NCBI RefSeq assembly: GCF_020283565.1
Contig: NC_060065.1
Span: 37,560,409-37,624,408, forward strand
Length of the DNA: 64,000 nt
Origin: Trifolium pratense
Taxonomy: Eukaryota; Streptophyta; Magnoliopsida; Fabales; Fabaceae
Direction of reading: 5' to 3'
A model generated the notes under the pieces. That model did not search any database and had not been told where the DNA came from. It saw only the letters and a program-made list of their open reading frames with translations. The number at the start of each line of letters is the position of its first letter. Within the stretch, counting starts at the first letter, position 1. This document shows, one piece after another, positions 48,040 through 57,589 of this stretch. The position numbers were made by a program, and so were the translations under genes.

Positions 48040-48462
48040 TTATAAATCAATTTATAGATATGAAGGATAGCATAATTGTATAAACATGAATATTGAATTA
48101 AAATTTATTGGAACTATGTACCTGGAATGACAGAAGAATCCATCGACTGAAATTGAGAAAGAATGTTAAGAGATGCTTCTACCTCTCACTGATGAGCCAT
48201 TATGCGTGTTTTGTTTTTCAGTGTATCCAACCTAATGGAATGGCTAGAGTATATACTCGTCAATGGAGGCAGGGACCTCTCAATAGACTAAATAGAAAGA
48301 ACGGCTCAACCCATCATGGCCCGTTCAACATTAAACCTTATAATAATATTTATTTATAAAATAAATAAAACATGGCAAGTTAATATATTTGATTTTATAC
48401 ATATTTAATTATATTTTATACAATTATGCTATCCTTCATATCTATAAAATGATTTATAAAAT
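48040..48462. repeat. Inverted repeat next to a retrotransposon primer-binding site
   Basis: The left arm (tataaatcaatttatagata, then tgaaggatagcataattgta, 48041-48080) is complementary to the right arm (caattatgctatccttcata, then tctataaaatgatttataaa, 48421-48460). The right arm directly precedes the primer-binding site at 48472. Confidence 0.75.
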
Positions 48463-48471
48463 TCTTTCAAT

Positions 48472-48483
48472 TGGTATCAGAGC
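48472..48483 (+). promoter_or_regulatory. LTR-retrotransposon primer-binding site (initiator tRNA-Met type)
   Basis: TGGTATCAGAGC is the standard plant sequence complementary to the 3' end of initiator tRNA-Met. It follows an AT-rich stretch ending ttcaa. Similar sequence blocks at 48262-48330 and 53373-53445, with an AG-rich gattgagggcagagac at the second, may be the remains of two LTR-like repeats of a small element (TRIM). The CACTA at 48521 lies between. Confidence 0.5.
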
Positions 48484-48948
48484 GTCAGGTTTAACCTTAT
48501 GTTGAAACGTCTGATGGGATCACTACAACAAAACTGCTGTTTAGCTTCAAAATATTTAGCGTCCGCCCCGACACGGACGCTACTAGCGTCGCATTTGAGT
48601 CTGCATGACAGACGCTACTGTGTTTTTATTTTAAATTTAAATTTTAATTGAATAATAAAATATAGAGTCTGTCTTTTGGGACACTATGAGACGCTATGGA
48701 AAAAAGAAAAAATGCATAGCCTTAGCATCTGTTGTGGCGGACTCTATATTTAATTAAATTAAATATAAAAAAGAAACTAATTGTTAAGCGCCCATTGTTT
48801 TCCACAAATTTCCATTTTCCCACATTTTTTTCATTCCCACTCTTATAATAACATTTTAAATTTTATATCTTAATTTTTTTTCACCAATTTGTTTCTTAAC
48901 ACAGATATTTTCCCAAAAACATAACATTTCGCTAAAACGAAAAGCAAA

Positions 48949-49160
48949 ATGAGTGAGACGATTCCGACACCTAATCGCACAATACGCTGCCGTCAATCCT
49001 CCTCCGCTGTTCAATCTCCTCCGCCACCGTTTATTCTCCACCGTCGCTGTTTAATCTGGAAGCACAATCCGTTAATCTCTCGGTTGTTCTCCTTCAAACC
49101 CTACTCCGTCGAAGAACCACAACCCCTCCGCCGTTCTCTGTCGTTCTTTGCATTTCCAAG
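48949..49160 (+). other. Possible first coding exon inside the second CACTA element
   Basis: An ATG at 48949 opens 70 codons ending in a donor (ccaag then gtatgt). The peptide MSETIPTPNRTIRCRQSSSA, then PPPPFILHRRCLIWKHN, is Ser/Pro/Arg-rich, with the look of an organelle-targeting or disordered leader. It is unidentified, and may be captured host sequence or the element's own leader. Confidence 0.4.
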
Positions 49161-51613
49161 GTATGTAGTAACTTCATCTCTCCGTCGTTCCAATGTATTG
49201 ATTGATTGCATGTTGTTTCTCTTTAGCTTGTTTCTATACCGCGTTTTATGGGTCAAACAAGAGATGAACATGAACTGATGACAACACAATAATCTTTGAG
49301 TTACAAATTAATTTTGTTCTGATTTTTCTACCCACCTTACTGTCTTGTATCTATTTGATAAAATGCCTCTCAAGGAGTAAATCATTTTATTTTGTTTGGC
49401 ATAATTTTTTGTATTTTTGTTGATAATATCTATATTTGCGGTTCAACTTTTGGTAACAAGGCTTTATATTTGTTAGCAAACTTTTTTTGTGATGCATGTT
49501 TTTATCATCGTTTTTGGTTTGTTGGTTACAGGAAGGAACCAACTACACACTCCTCCATGTAAACTTTTTCCTCATCATTAATTTTAACTTAATTGTTATT
49601 ATAAATATGTTTTTTTTCTCTTCACTAATTTGGAAGAAAGATTAGTTTGTCATGCTTTTTTGGTTGCGATTTGTTTTGTTTCTAGAAATATGTTTTTGTC
49701 ATGGAAGCAAGCTTATGAAAGATTGTAATTATTAAAGCAAGCTTTCAAGTTTCAATTCAGGGTAAGAGTTCATGAACACATTTGTAATTTCATCTATATT
49801 TAATTCTTATTTGTTTTTTAAATATTGTGTTCTCCAATTGACTGAGGTGGAATCTGTTCATTCAATCTGGTCTTGTCTTAGGTAGTTGAGTATATATAAC
49901 TTGGATAAACCATATAGGACCTGTCCTGACCTAAAAGCAGGACATGGGTGGAAGAAACTCAAGGACAGATGGAAAACTATTTGAAGGCATATTTGTTTTC
50001 TAGTTCTTCTCTTGTTTGAAATTTTGTGATGATTGTTAGTTGAAGATGTTACAAGTGTTATCTAATCTACTACAAAGACACTTCATGTCCCTAGAATTTT
50101 TGTGGTCTTAAACTTAAGGAATAATATTATGATTTGGTAGTTTATTTATGATTCTTGTAACTTACTATTGGACTTTGAATGAGGAGTTAAATTTACTAGA
50201 TAACTTCCTTTTTTCTATATCTTTAGATGAAAATTGAAACCATCTACAAAAATGACCTTAGTCTGATTTGGTAAAAGCAATTGTACCACCATGAATATAG
50301 TACATATGCTACACATGATTTTGAATTAATCATGATTATATATGTGTGTTTCTAGAGTATGTGTATATGACTCTTTTGTTTGATGATAAATCCGTCACGA
50401 TTATTTGTTTTGGGATTTGGCTTTGTCATTTGGTTATGAAGATGGTATTGTTATGGTCTATGGTTTTTTCTAAAATTGGGGATTGATATGCCAATCTCTA
50501 AAGTTGTTAATTTTCCTTCTCTTCACTGCTATAAAAAGAAGAGGCACATTAAGCCTTTTTCTCTCAACAACTTTGTTGTTTTCAATTTTATGTCGCAAGC
50601 CTTTATTGAATACTAAGAAACCATGTGTAGTATTGTTGATGAATTTATTCTATGATGATTAATCCTTTTTGCAATGTGCAGAGGCTGCTCTAGGTAGTAG
50701 AAAAAGGAATTCAATGGAAGCTTTTGATAAGGTAAAAATTTGCTCCCTTTAAAAATGGTTTGATCACAAATGAATTTTTTTTGAAAGATGCATCTGTTTT
50801 CTTAAGCTTTGTGTTGTTCTACTTTGGTACTTCAGACTTTGTCAATTCTTTCAAATTTGATTAGATTTCCTTTGATGATAGTATATATACATGCATTTAC
50901 CTTATGTATTTGGTCTAGATTAGGCGGATTTATGGTTGATATTGATTTCCTTTGCGTTTATATTGATTTTTGTTTGTTTTTAAATGTTTCTCTTTGTGTG
51001 TGGAATGACTAATGAGATGTGTGCACCATGCTGAACTTGCAAAGGCCTTTACTTCTCTACAATTTGTTATGTCAAGATATTGTGTATTCAACCTTACATT
51101 TGCTATTGCATGGTCAAATCTTGCCGGTCTGTTCGTGGAACCTGGTAATTTCAACAGAGCCCTACAATAAAACAAGGTTTGTCTCACTTTCATATTCACG
51201 TGCTTGAGTGAACTTTACATAGGAGCCTTTTATAAATCAGACTGTCCAATTAGCTTTGATGAACCTACCTTTGCTACTTTTGTTTTCTTATTATTGCTAA
51301 CAAGTTTTTTTAAAAAAATATTATTGTTAACCAGCTTATTAAGGTTCATTGCCATTGTTTTTAAAAAAGCTTTAGTTTTCCATAAGTTGTATAACCTTTG
51401 TAGAACTATGATATAGTAGGATGTGATGATGGGTATCTTTTTAAAATCATTGATGATAACATGTCATGACTCTTGACTCATGAACAGTCATTGATATAAT
51501 GTATCATAATTGGTTTGCAAATTTTATTATATCAACAAGACTGAATTTTTAAATTTTTTTTATTCTCGTTTTATTTCTCTCCGTTCAATTAACATGAGTC
51601 ATTTTGAACTCAG

Positions 51614-51676
51614 GTTCCTCCACCGTTACCTAACAAGTGTGATTGGGAAATCGATCCTTATGAGCTCGACTTTTAA
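51614..51676 (+). pseudogene. Captured exon fragment of a VIK-type (VH1-interacting / ILK) protein kinase
   Basis: It follows the acceptor aactcag (ending 51613). The 20 codons VPPPLPNKCDWEIDPYELDF end in a TAA. This is the linker just before the kinase domain of plant VIK-like Raf-related kinases, where the parent protein continues with a glycine-rich loop. Here the sequence diverges and stops, so only the exon start was captured. Confidence 0.6.
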
Positions 51677-52015
51677 AATTATTCGCGAATTGGAAAGGTA
51701 TTACCTCATGCATTTTATTCATTTTAATCAGTGTGATCATGTTGTACCATATGAAAGACTGTCATATTTATTAAAATCCTGACCCGAGGACCTAATTGGT
51801 TTTGGATCCCATATTTCACTCTTTTGAGCATGTTTTTATGTCATTTTCCCTAACCTTCTTCCAAACATACTTTTGTACTGGTGCTTTATGACTACCACCC
51901 ATCTCTTCGTCCTTGCCCCGGCTGGACCACTGCTCTTTTTTCTCTTGTTTCTCCTTCATCCTAGTATATATGATATGCTGGTTCTTTTGACTCGGTGACT
52001 TGTTCGTCCGAGTTG

Positions 52016-52170
52016 TGTGGCTTAGTTGCAGGTGCTGGTTTGGTTTGGTTTGGGTGGTGTATATATATATATATATATATAGGTTGTATTTTCCTTTTTG
52101 TGGCTTAGTTGCAGGTGCTGGTTTGGTTTGGTTTGGGTGGTGTATATATATATAGGTTGTATTTTCCTTT
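52016..52170 (+). repeat. 83-bp tandem duplication with TA tracts
   Basis: Copies begin tgtggcttagttgcaggtgc at 52016 and 52099, each with ggtttggtttgggtggtgta, a TA tract of different length, then aggttgtattttcc. It is a recent local duplication inside the CACTA element. Confidence 0.9.
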
Positions 52171-53351
52171 TTTCTGCCCTACCTATATCATGAACTGTTG
52201 TATTTCATTGAGAATCACTTTGGCGTATTCCCTTGAGTTTGAAATTTGTTTTTACTCTTTGAATTGCCTCATGATTAATTTAGCCACTTTTGTGTATAAT
52301 TTCCAGGTTGTTACTGATGATTTGAAAGTGCCTAAAAGTACAAGTGTCTATTATGGTACTCTTTGCAACCTTCAATTTTAATAATATACCATATTAATTA
52401 TTGCTCCAATACAAACTGTAATTGATAACATCTTAAGAAATTTGATAGTAAAAAGGGTAGTTGCTTTATGTAGAACACGGTAATTAGTAGATCATGAAAC
52501 CGTTAATGTCCATTGAATATATGGAAGTTTGAGTTGAACCTAATAAAGTTAATTTATTTGAGTAACTTATAATGATGTTATAGGGCTATACTTGTGTTGC
52601 ATGACATGAAAGGAAGATCAAAAGAAATGCAACTTGTAAAAAGGATGCTTCGTAAGTTATCAAGACATGTAGTAATCAACACTATGCAAACACCGTCGTC
52701 ACGATTTTGTCTTACAAATTATATATTTGGTTTTGATAGTTTTTTGGTGGACTTTACTTTCAATTTGTTAGACATATACTTAGTTTTTTTTCTTAGTGTT
52801 ATTGTTGTATGACATAATGGTTGTCACTTTTAAGATTCTCAAAATTCACACTACCTTTAATTTATTTGTGGGTTGATCTATTGTGGTTGTCACTTTGTAA
52901 TATATGACTATGACTATTGTTTTATGGATCTATGTGGTTGGGAGAGAATTTTACTGAATTTTTTTTTTTTTTTTTAAATAAAATAAACTAGCGTCCGCCA
53001 AACTGACTCTATTGGCAAACAAATAGCTTCAGTACAAAGAAGACGCTAGAAATAGTGTCCGCCAAACGGACTCTATACGCAACATTGAATAAAACCAAAC
53101 CTTACGCATAGCGTCACACAAAAATGGATGCTACTAGCGTCTGCCGTATACTATGATTGTAGCTTCGGCACAGCGTCGCCACGGGCGGACGCCTAATAGC
53201 GTCTACTGGACGCAACTGTCTTGCTTCGGGCATTTAAGCGTCTATCGCGTCATGGACGCTAAGCTGACGCTAAATACCTTGTAGCATCCGCTTTTGGCCA
53301 TTTAGCGTCTCATTTTGGCCGACGCTCCAAAGCAGTTTTCTTGTAGTGGAT

Positions 53352-53587
53352 AACGTTTATATAACTAAATGATTGAGGGCAGAGACATCTCATTGGGCTT
53401 AACTGAATGGTCTAACTCATCATGGTCCATTCAGAAACAAGAGTCCAATCAAATAATTCATCAATAATTAAGTGTTTAATATAATAGACCATAATTTATA
53501 TGAATAATAATTTTTAATAATTGATTATTGTCAATCCATAATTGATTACTTAAATAATTAATCCAACAGTCTAGCCAAAAATTGTTC
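53352..53587. mobile_element. Possible 3' LTR-like part of the interrupted small retroelement
   Basis: An AG-rich tract (gattgagggcagagac, 53372-53387) is followed by sequence similar in order to 48280-48330 (ct.aatggctcaac..catcatggcc / ctaactcatcatggtcc). It may be the polypurine tract and LTR start of the element whose primer-binding site is at 48472. Weak, because the rest of the LTR does not align. Confidence 0.3.
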
Positions 53588-53690
53588 CTACCAGAAATCG
53601 AACTCGGGTTCTCTGAGCAATTCCAACAGCAAAGGATAAGGTTATAAAGAAAGACTGACTTAAACTAAGATACCAGCATCCTAAAATTAA
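53588..53690 (-). mobile_element. tRNA-derived SINE, minus strand
   Basis: On the minus strand an A-box-like ggtatcttagtttaagtc is followed by a B box cgagttcgatttc. The full tRNA fold is missing. Confidence 0.45.
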
Positions 53691-54100
53691 TTTATCAGGC
53701 TAAAACTAACCTAAGGTGAAAAAGATCATTAAAGCATTAGTGACATCTTACAATAAATTAATCTATTATTTCTCTTCAGTGATTATCTTCTATTCTAAAT
53801 TAAAAATAGAATAGATATAGATTATAATTTGTTCGATTCTGACTAAAATAAAAGCAAGCCTTTGAAATAAGAACTTGATTAAGGAAGATGATGACTTCCT
53901 CAATTTAATTATTTATCCTCTATTCCTCTATATGTTACTACTATCCAACTACAGACACCTAACTGATTTGAATAAAAACATTTTACACACTTGCATCAAT
54001 TTACTCATAGTTCATACATGTTAAAGAATAAATGTAGATCCTATGTTTGTTTCTCTTAAGCATCATGTTAAAGATTTCATTAAAACAAATTGAATTTCAT
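53691..54100. other. Intergenic DNA
   Basis: No gene or clear repeat seen. Confidence 0.4.
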
Positions 54101-54272
54101 AATAGAAACACGAACACTTCACGCATTAGGCGTGTCCCGGTGTCGGATGCAACACCAACGCCACAACGATATTTATAGTTACATTGAATTGTTTCATTTT
54201 ATCAAATTATTTTCAGTGTCGACGTGTAAGTGTAAGTGTCTATGTCGTGTCTGGTATATATGTTTCATGGCA
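54101..54272. repeat. Dispersed 'gtgtcggtgtcg' repeat, copy B
   Basis: Blocks ggcgtgtcccggtgtcggat and gtgtcgacgtgtaagtgtaa, then ctatgtcgtgtctgg surround an AT core, as in copy A at 25972-26155. It is more diverged. Confidence 0.5.
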
Positions 54273-54402
54273 TAAAACCACGAGGATTTATTGACATTGG
54301 AGTATGTTAATTCATACAAATACTAATGTATACTAATAATGTCAAGTTACCAGTATTACAACAATCACTAAACTATGAAAAAATTGAATGAATTATGAAT
54401 AC

Positions 54403-54559
54403 CTAGTGCTTGGGGAGCCTTCTGCGAATAGCTCTGGTCTTCTTTGGGCGGAGATCAAGTGGCAAGTACTTCTTATTCTTATAAACCTCTCTCAATGCAG
54501 CTTTCTGCTTCTGAGAAAGCACTGTGAAAACCTGAGCAATAGACAACCTCACCACCTTA
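54403..54559 (-). pseudogene. RPL35: Isolated exon of ribosomal protein L35 (uL29) with a stop at the splice boundary
   Basis: The minus strand after an acceptor (ggttttgcag) reads [40 protein letters not shown] and [11 protein letters not shown], then TAG. Apart from a few substitutions this is the middle of plant cytosolic RPL35. In the family the next codon is Gln (CAG) at the exon end followed by gtatt. Here a C-to-T change makes it TAG directly before gtatt. The first exons and the last exon are not present within several hundred bases. Because intron edges are kept, it came by DNA duplication, not by reverse transcription. It is non-functional. Confidence 0.85.
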
Positions 54560-54737
54560 CTGCAAAACCAAAATGATTCAAAAAAACAAAACAAAACATC
54601 GTTGAATTATACGGATGCATCTCTGAGAACCGTGACTATTGAGACGATGCAAATATGATGAATAATATATTGAGACTTTGGGTTTGGGTCATTATTTTGG
54701 TTTTAATTGGGCCTTATTTTACCCATTTGGGCCATAT

Positions 54738-54832
54738 TGATTTTTTTTTTTATGCAATGAGCTGAGGATCGAACTCATGATTTATAGCGTACTTCCCAAA
54801 CTCTATATCACTAGACCAAACTTAGTGGCTTA
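54738..54832 (-). mobile_element. tRNA-derived SINE, minus strand
   Basis: Minus-strand A box ttggtctagtgatatagag and B box gagttcgatcctc at tRNA-like spacing, with a poly-T/poly-A run (54741-54752) at its 3' end. Confidence 0.6.
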
Positions 54833-54839
54833 AATTTTT

Positions 54840-56160
54840 TATTCATTTTAACTATGATTGGACAAAATTACTAATAAAAAACGGTAAAATAAAATAGAAA
54901 TGTTAACCAAAAATAATATGGTCCCCAAAAATACCTTCACTCTTTTCAAAACTCTACGAAAACTATTCATTTGTTAGGTTTCGTGTTCGTTTGAATCCCT
55001 ATCACAGTTGTCTGTACTTCTTCATCGTGTTTGTATCAAAATTGGACAATCTAATTGTTTGGTACCATCAGCATTGCGACTAACATGGAATGGAAACGAT
55101 TTTGGGGTTATGATTTTGATTTTGGGGTTTCAGTTTTATAAATTTGTAGAGGAAGCTTGTAAGCAATTCCAAATTGTGAACTTAGTCAAGTGTTGGCTAG
55201 GTATTAGTTTCTTAGGAGGGTGTCTCCATCTTTGATCATTATAAAGTTGACAGCAACACGATATGTGTTGTTAGATGGAATTGGGACAGGGTCTCATGTC
55301 TAGGAGGTTCCTAGGTAGGATTGCACGGGTAGTGTCTAGGCGATAAGTCAAGTACCGGGTGTTGGTAGAGGGCTTTGAACTAGAACTATTATAGTGGATT
55401 CATTCTTGGATTGGTATCCCTCAGATTAGGTGATGTTGCACCGAACTGAGTTAACAAACGATCTGTCTTATTTATCTTCCTGCACTTAATTTATTTTTAA
55501 CTTGTCTATTGTGTTCTGTACGTGGATTCATTCCCGGATTGGTATCCCCCAGATTAGGTGATGTAGCATCTTTCCACCTGCCTGCCAGAATTTCACAGAG
55601 TATGTCTGTGGGTAGGTGACTAGTTTTAGGCAAACGTGACAACTTATAATTTAGGGGTCCCCAAGGCAATGAGACCAAAGTTTTAACGAAAAAGTGAAGT
55701 TCTCGATCATAGTGTCTAAATAAAGTAAGGTAACCTTTAACCAGGCTCTGTAGAAGCTTGTAATAGAAATAAGCACAGATAATAAATACATCACACCTAT
55801 TTTCAATAGTTTAAATCCTATGAGAGAGAAATAATTGAGCAACCAAGCAGGAGTAAGGGAGGGATCCGACCACACTTAACCACCACGTGTGGTCACACCC
55901 ACAACATTTAATTTTCAGTCATTTAATTTCCGCATTTATTTCCTGTATTTACTAAAGTACCCGCAAATATACCTTCTTAAACAAACAAAGCGAATGATAC
56001 TATCTATATTCCTAAGTGAAACTAGTAACCTTGGCACAATCTATGTGGATAACGATAACTTATCACTTTATTACTTGGTAGCGATTCTGTGCACTTGCAG
56101 AACCACCGTCAACAACACAGAAAACTTGGCAGGCAGATCATGATTCTATTTTCGCCTTCG
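54840..56160. other. Intergenic DNA with a 128-bp-spaced direct repeat
   Basis: 55394-55440 and 55522-55568 both read gtggattcattc..ggattg then gtatccc.cagattaggtg. This looks like part of a retrotransposon-derived repeat. No gene is supported. Confidence 0.5.
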
Positions 56161-57170
56161 TTTTCTACTAATCTTACCGTAGCTAAATATCAGGACACAA
56201 AAGTTCCCCGTCGAATAACATACTGCAACTAACCCATGGTTACTAAACAACACTGGTAGCTGCGGTAAGATTAGTCGACGGCGGACTATTAGGCCACCTA
56301 GGCACGAAACGATAAAAACTAAACACTATAAACACTAAAAAAAATTAACCGAAGAAGAGGAGTGGGAGAAGAGAAGTGTGAATTTTATTCACGGAATGAG
56401 TCTATTTATAGCCCTCCTGGCCGCACCTGTGACCAATTAAAATTGGCCACGTGGCAGGCCTTTGACTGGTCGGGAGGACTTGACCACCGACTGTTTCGCG
56501 ACTTAGGTCACGGACGTAAAACGTAGGGTGGTCACGACTTAGGTAGCGGAAGTAAGTTTGACAAAAAAGCATCAGAGTAAGTGAATGAACAAAGTTGCGA
56601 TCAATTTGAATATTTCATCTAAATCTTCTTGCTCTTATTATTGAATAAACTACCTAGTTAACTACCGAGCCCCGTAGTAGTAATAATAAATGATGGTGGC
56701 TCAGCATTCTGCTTCTTCTACCATCGACCGGCTCAGTAGTATAAGACCTTTCCCCTTTGTGTAATTGTGGTAGAATCTTTTTCGACCAATCTTACCGCAA
56801 CCAATTTGAACACAACAAGTCCTTCGTCGACTAACCACCGACGAAGGACCGTGCGAAAATTTACACGAGAGATGAGAAAATTTAAACAAACCAAGCAACA
56901 AAATATGCAACAAAACCTAAGTGGGAGAGGTGTGTGCCTTCGGTGAACGTGGCTATTTATATGCAATTTTGCCGCACCAAGGGCCAATTAAAATTGGCCA
57001 CTTGGCATTCCTTTGACTAGTGCAGGTGCTTTAGACCACAGACGATTATGCGACTTAGGTAACGGACGTTAGGGAGAAATTACTCATTTTACAACATCAA
57101 CAACTTAAGTCGCAAAGGGTAAAATGGGAAAAACGTAGGGACGCTAACTACCAGTAGGGTGACAAAAGTA
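56160..57170 (-). repeat. Two diverged promoter-like cassettes in tandem, minus strand
   Basis: Two units about 552 bp apart share ccaattaaaattggccac (56434, 56985), cctttgact, gcgacttaggt.acggacgt (56498, 57050) and cttaccg.(a/t)(a/g)c blocks. Each has a minus-strand TATA box (ggctataaatag at 56412, gcatataaatagcc at 56963) followed by a leader-like stretch. Each contains an inverted repeat: cttaccgtagct / agctgcggtaag (56173-56269) in the left, and tccttcgtcg / cgacgaagga (56820-56847) in the right. No coding region follows. They may be LTR-like or captured promoters. Confidence 0.5.
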
Positions 57171-57589
57171 ACTCCCTTATTGTAATGCATACTGAATTTC
57201 ACTTCAATCGTCTTCTGCCACAGTGAAAATCTCATCCAGGTTCTCCTACTTTTCTTTTCCTCCGCCCTTTATTCTTTTCCTTTTGAAGAGGCTTGAAGAT
57301 ATGATTAACTATATTGAATATTGTAATTGTTTTTTGTGTATGTTCTAATCATGTTATGTTAGTTAGATATTATATGTGAAAATGTTTTGATTGAGATGCT
57401 AGAAGGTTCTATGTTACAGTGATTTCATTTTACTATGCACACTTTTTAATTTTCAGTTAGGTATATATATATAACTAGTACGATGCTCTATAAACTCCGT
57501 TTCTAATGTTTATTTTATCTGCGTGTTTAGTGAGAAGCTGTTGTTTGGATCTGGAGTGAGATCAACCAAACCCTAATTGACTTAGAAGG
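57171..57589 (+). promoter_or_regulatory. Upstream region of the RPB8-like gene
   Basis: A T- and CT-rich region with possible leader exons; a TA-rich tatatatataactag at 57462-57477 is the only TATA-like site. An intron in the 5' UTR is possible but was not resolved. Confidence 0.3.

Larger units (their letters stand above)
48521..53348 (+). mobile_element. CACTA (En/Spm) transposon with captured sequence
   Basis: The ends CACTACAACAAAACTGC and GCAGTTTTCTTGTAGTG are flanked by a perfect 3-bp TSD (gat, 48518-48520 and 53349-53351). Subterminal arrays of gcgtc / gacgct motifs at both ends are typical of the superfamily. No transposase was recognised. It holds a leader exon (48949-49160), several short exon-like segments (50693-50731, 52307-52354, 52585-52720) and a VIK-type kinase exon (51614). 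All are on the plus strand. Confidence 0.9.

Noticed and set aside
56701..56987. Minus-strand ORFs (for example MALGAAKLHINSHVHRRHTP)
   Set aside because: They overlap the promoter-like cassette and its TATA box and have no family resemblance.
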